A stretch of DNA of 42,056 nt from contig JAJPWX010000108.1 of assembly GCA_021205755.1 (NCBI GenBank), positions 1 through 42,056 of the forward strand, in the 5' to 3' direction. The notes under the pieces are model-generated. The model was not told the DNA's origin and ran no database searches. It was given only the letters and a program-made list of their open reading frames with translations. The position numbers were made by a program, and so were the translations under genes. This document shows, in pieces, positions 40,456-42,056 of the stretch. Origin of the DNA: Lachnospiraceae bacterium. Its GTDB lineage: Bacteria; Bacillota; Clostridia; Lachnospirales; Lachnospiraceae. Positions within the stretch are counted from its first letter, which is position 1. Each line of letters begins with the position of its first letter.

Positions 40456-41931
40456 TCATACGGCACTTGCCGTCTGGAGCTGCTTATAGCGGGCATCCAG
40501 ATGGATGCAGATTCCAATCATGGTTGTCATGAAAGAATAATGCTCCTTTGTGTGTATGAACATGCGGTGCAGACTGTAATCATTGAGGATGCGGTTATTT
40601 ATCCGCTCAGTGGCAGTGCGCTGGCTATAGATATTTTTATAGGCCTCTGTGCCGCGGGGAACATCCGTATACAGGCGGATATCCCAGTCTGCTCTTGTCT
40701 TGATGACGCGACCAAATTTGGAATCCGTGCAGCTGTTTTTGCACTTGGAACAATGCTCTTTCCCATAGGGACAGCGCCACATAAGATAGCCGCTGGACCT
40801 GTCATAACCATTTGGTTTCATGCGCAGTTTTTCCTGGCATAAGGGCGTCCCGTCTTTATCAATGGTTATGGTATCAGGAATTGTTTTGGGCCGGCCGCAG
40901 TTGTTGTTTAGGTCAATGAACGCCCGGATACCCCTGTTTTTAAGGAGCCGATAGGCAGGGTAATTATCCATTGCGGAATCCAGGCACATATCCATAATGG
41001 AGAGAGCAGGCATATGTTTTTCCAGTTCATGGAAAGCGACAAGGAAATTGACTGAATCATGGCGTCTTGCGCTGGTAAAACGCAGGAGCAGCGGTATGTC
41101 TGTCCTGAGTTTTGCGTTATAACAGGACAGTTGAAATAAGGTGTAGCCGAAGTAATGTTTATCGAGGTCGCTATCCCAGCCCCAGGAAGCATCGGGATCG
41201 GAGAAGTGCCTTCGGTTTTCCGGAGAACCATCCCTGAGACGACCACGCGGAGAAGCATGGGTATGTACGGCAGTGCCGTCACCGGAAACGGTAAGGGAAT
41301 CTTTGGGAATAAGGCCGCAATCAATAGAGGGCAGGACAGCGACATAGTAAAAGAACTGCTGGAGACGCTCTTCAAAGTTAAAAGGGATATCCTTCCCGGC
41401 GAGGAGCCGTTTTTCAATAGATTCGGTAATTTTGGGCTTCCTTTCCTGGGCTTTCTGTTTTTTCCCTTTTGGCTTGTCAGGCTTTTTGCTGTTCCAGGAA
41501 GAGGGAAGCAGCTTATCGCGGGCATATAAATCGGTTGCTGGCGCAGCCCATAGCCTGTTCATAAAGTCAAAGTAGGAGCCAAGAGGCGGAAGGGAATCGA
41601 GCGTACAGCCGATGAGGGTGGCAAGGACGCGATCATTCCTGAGCCTGTCCACCCAAAGGGAAAGGGATGGCTTGGCGAGACCTTCCGAACATAAAAGGAA
41701 GAAAAGGACAAAAGACCTTAAGATTTGCGGTTGGTTCTTAGCGGGTCTGCCGGTGGCAGAGAAAAAGGGCAGAAGGAACTCCATGGCCTTATCGGTATCG
41801 AAGAGCTGGAGTTTCTGCCAGGCTTTCCAAAGTTCCGTATGAAGCCGGTTCTTTTCTGAGGAATCGAAATGGACTTTGGATTCGGTGAGAAAGTACTTGT
41901 AATCATGGGTGGACTGCCAGTACTTGATCAT
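40456..41931 (-). CDS. DDE-type transposase (IS1182/IS4-like)
   Basis: The 491-residue protein has an N-terminal helical DNA-binding part, a Lys-rich stretch (about 150-170), and an RNase-H-like catalytic domain. Candidate acidic residues are Asp in TVSGDGTAVHTHASPRGR, Asp in CLDSAMDNYPAYRLLKNRGI and Glu in TATERINNRIL. A cysteine cluster (CPYG, CSKCKNSC) lies between the second and third. The frame is intact, so the element may be active. The exact IS family is not certain. Two-letter composition is again more GC-rich than the AT-rich module beside it. Confidence 0.88.
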   Translation of the reverse strand: MIKYWQSTHDYKYFLTESKVHFDSSEKNRLHTELWKAWQKLQLFDTDKAMEFLLPFFSATGRPAKNQPQILRSFVLFFLLCSEGLAKPSLSLWVDRLRNDRVLATLIGCTLDSLPPLGSYFDFMNRLWAAPATDLYARDKLLPSSWNSKKPDKPKGKKQKAQERKPKITESIEKRLLAGKDIPFNFEERLQQFFYYVAVLPSIDCGLIPKDSLTVSGDGTAVHTHASPRGRLRDGSPENRRHFSDPDASWGWDSDLDKHYFGYTLFQLSCYNAKLRTDIPLLLRFTSARRHDSVNFLVAFHELEKHMPALSIMDMCLDSAMDNYPAYRLLKNRGIRAFIDLNNNCGRPKTIPDTITIDKDGTPLCQEKLRMKPNGYDRSSGYLMWRCPYGKEHCSKCKNSCTDSKFGRVIKTRADWDIRLYTDVPRGTEAYKNIYSQRTATERINNRILNDYSLHRMFIHTKEHYSFMTTMIGICIHLDARYKQLQTASAV

Positions 41932-41943
41932 AGTGCGTTACCT

Positions 41944-42044
41944 CCTTGTGATTGTTTGGTGTCGCGCGCGGCGCGGCTTTCTTAATCACAAGGGCGCCTT
42001 TAGTGGCCTGGGTTTGGCCACTAAAGGCCCCGCACAATTTTGTG
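41944..42044. repeat. Three hairpins upstream of the transposase
   Basis: CCTTGTGATT (41944-41953) pairs with AATCACAAGG (41984-41993). GCCTTTAGTGGCC (41996-42008) pairs perfectly over 13 bases with 42016-42028. CACAA-TT-TTGTG lies at 42033-42044. The first stem contains the bases just upstream of the transposase ribosome site (GGAGG, 41940-41946), so it may limit transposase translation. Confidence 0.65.
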
Positions 42045-42056
42045 TAAATGCTGTAT

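Larger units (their letters stand above)
40456..42056 (-). mobile_element. Insertion sequence, right end outside or not identified
   Basis: An intact transposase and its hairpin-rich upstream DNA run to the window edge. No terminal inverted repeats or target duplication could be paired inside the window, so the borders given are only the part I can assign. Confidence 0.6.

Noticed and set aside
40450-40842. 130-codon plus-strand frame opposite the transposase
   Set aside because: Antisense shadow of the transposase, which has clear catalytic motifs.
40257-42056. Terminal inverted repeats of the insertion sequence
   Set aside because: TTTTGTGTCATTTTGAG on the left and the right-edge CACAATTTTGTG were compared in both orientations; the match is too weak to define ends.
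36100-42056. Defence island or toxin-antitoxin system in the accessory right end
   Set aside because: The XRE genes invited this idea, but their neighbours (YkgJ, NUDIX, DUF3786, DUF2975) show no toxin, nuclease or restriction motif.

Overview
The window looks like a chromosomal segment of an anaerobic, low-to-mid GC Gram-positive bacterium of the Clostridia, most likely Lachnospiraceae. This is inferred from the protein families and gene order: yicC-remA-gmk-rpoZ next to rimO-pgsA, an oxygen-sensitive class III ribonucleotide reductase with its radical-SAM activase, a GerMN lipoprotein, RqcH, and a CoA-disulfide-reductase/sulfite-reductase fusion. Promoters are ordinary sigma-A type and many read TTGnnn-17-TAnnnT. 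No rRNA, tRNA or CRISPR array was seen.

Layout. 1-3131: the membrane part of a sugar-phosphate transferase, cut by the window edge or broken, then a small zinc-ribbon protein and an Xaa-Pro aminopeptidase. 3186-8163: a minus-strand operon (yicC, remA, gmk, rpoZ, a DUF308 membrane protein, rimO, pgsA) from a near-consensus promoter to a strong bidirectional terminator. 8177-11800: a 1207-residue SNF2-family ATPase with an altered SWIM zinc finger, divergent from rqcH (12124-13863). 13809-14956: one small protein gene antisense to the rqcH terminator and two small helical proteins of unknown role. 14994-21749: a minus-strand unit comEA, response regulator, histidine kinase, GerMN lipoprotein, comEC, in which DNA-uptake genes bracket a two-component system. 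21776-22437: a small DMT-type transporter and a 178-bp highly folded palindromic element. 22522-28778: arginine biosynthesis, argC-argJ-argB-argD on the minus strand and argG on the plus strand, sharing a control region with a palindromic ArgR/AhrC-type operator. 28785-32913: nrdG-type activase, NrdD with a fused C-terminal redoxin domain, and a protein with two zinc ribbons. 32910-36588: an 860-residue fusion (flavin disulfide reductase, rhodanese, siroheme/4Fe-4S, ferredoxin), divergent from a LysR regulator. 36650-38867: a small minus-strand accessory cluster (XRE regulator, YkgJ-type cysteine cluster protein, NUDIX hydrolase, DUF3786 protein). 39091-40256: an AT-rich module (DUF2975 membrane protein, small XRE regulator, short membrane protein) with a repeat-decorated promoter. 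40456-42056: a DDE transposase and its hairpin-rich upstream region, running off the window.

How the parts work together. The core blocks supply nucleotide metabolism, translation quality control, phospholipid synthesis and arginine synthesis. The redox and RNR genes fit strict anaerobiosis. The right end, from about 36.6 kb, is accessory. The most unusual items are the interspersed palindromic element family (22260-22437, 27469-27527, 32396-32416), the competence/two-component operon, the 860-residue sulfur redox fusion and the NrdD-redoxin fusion.
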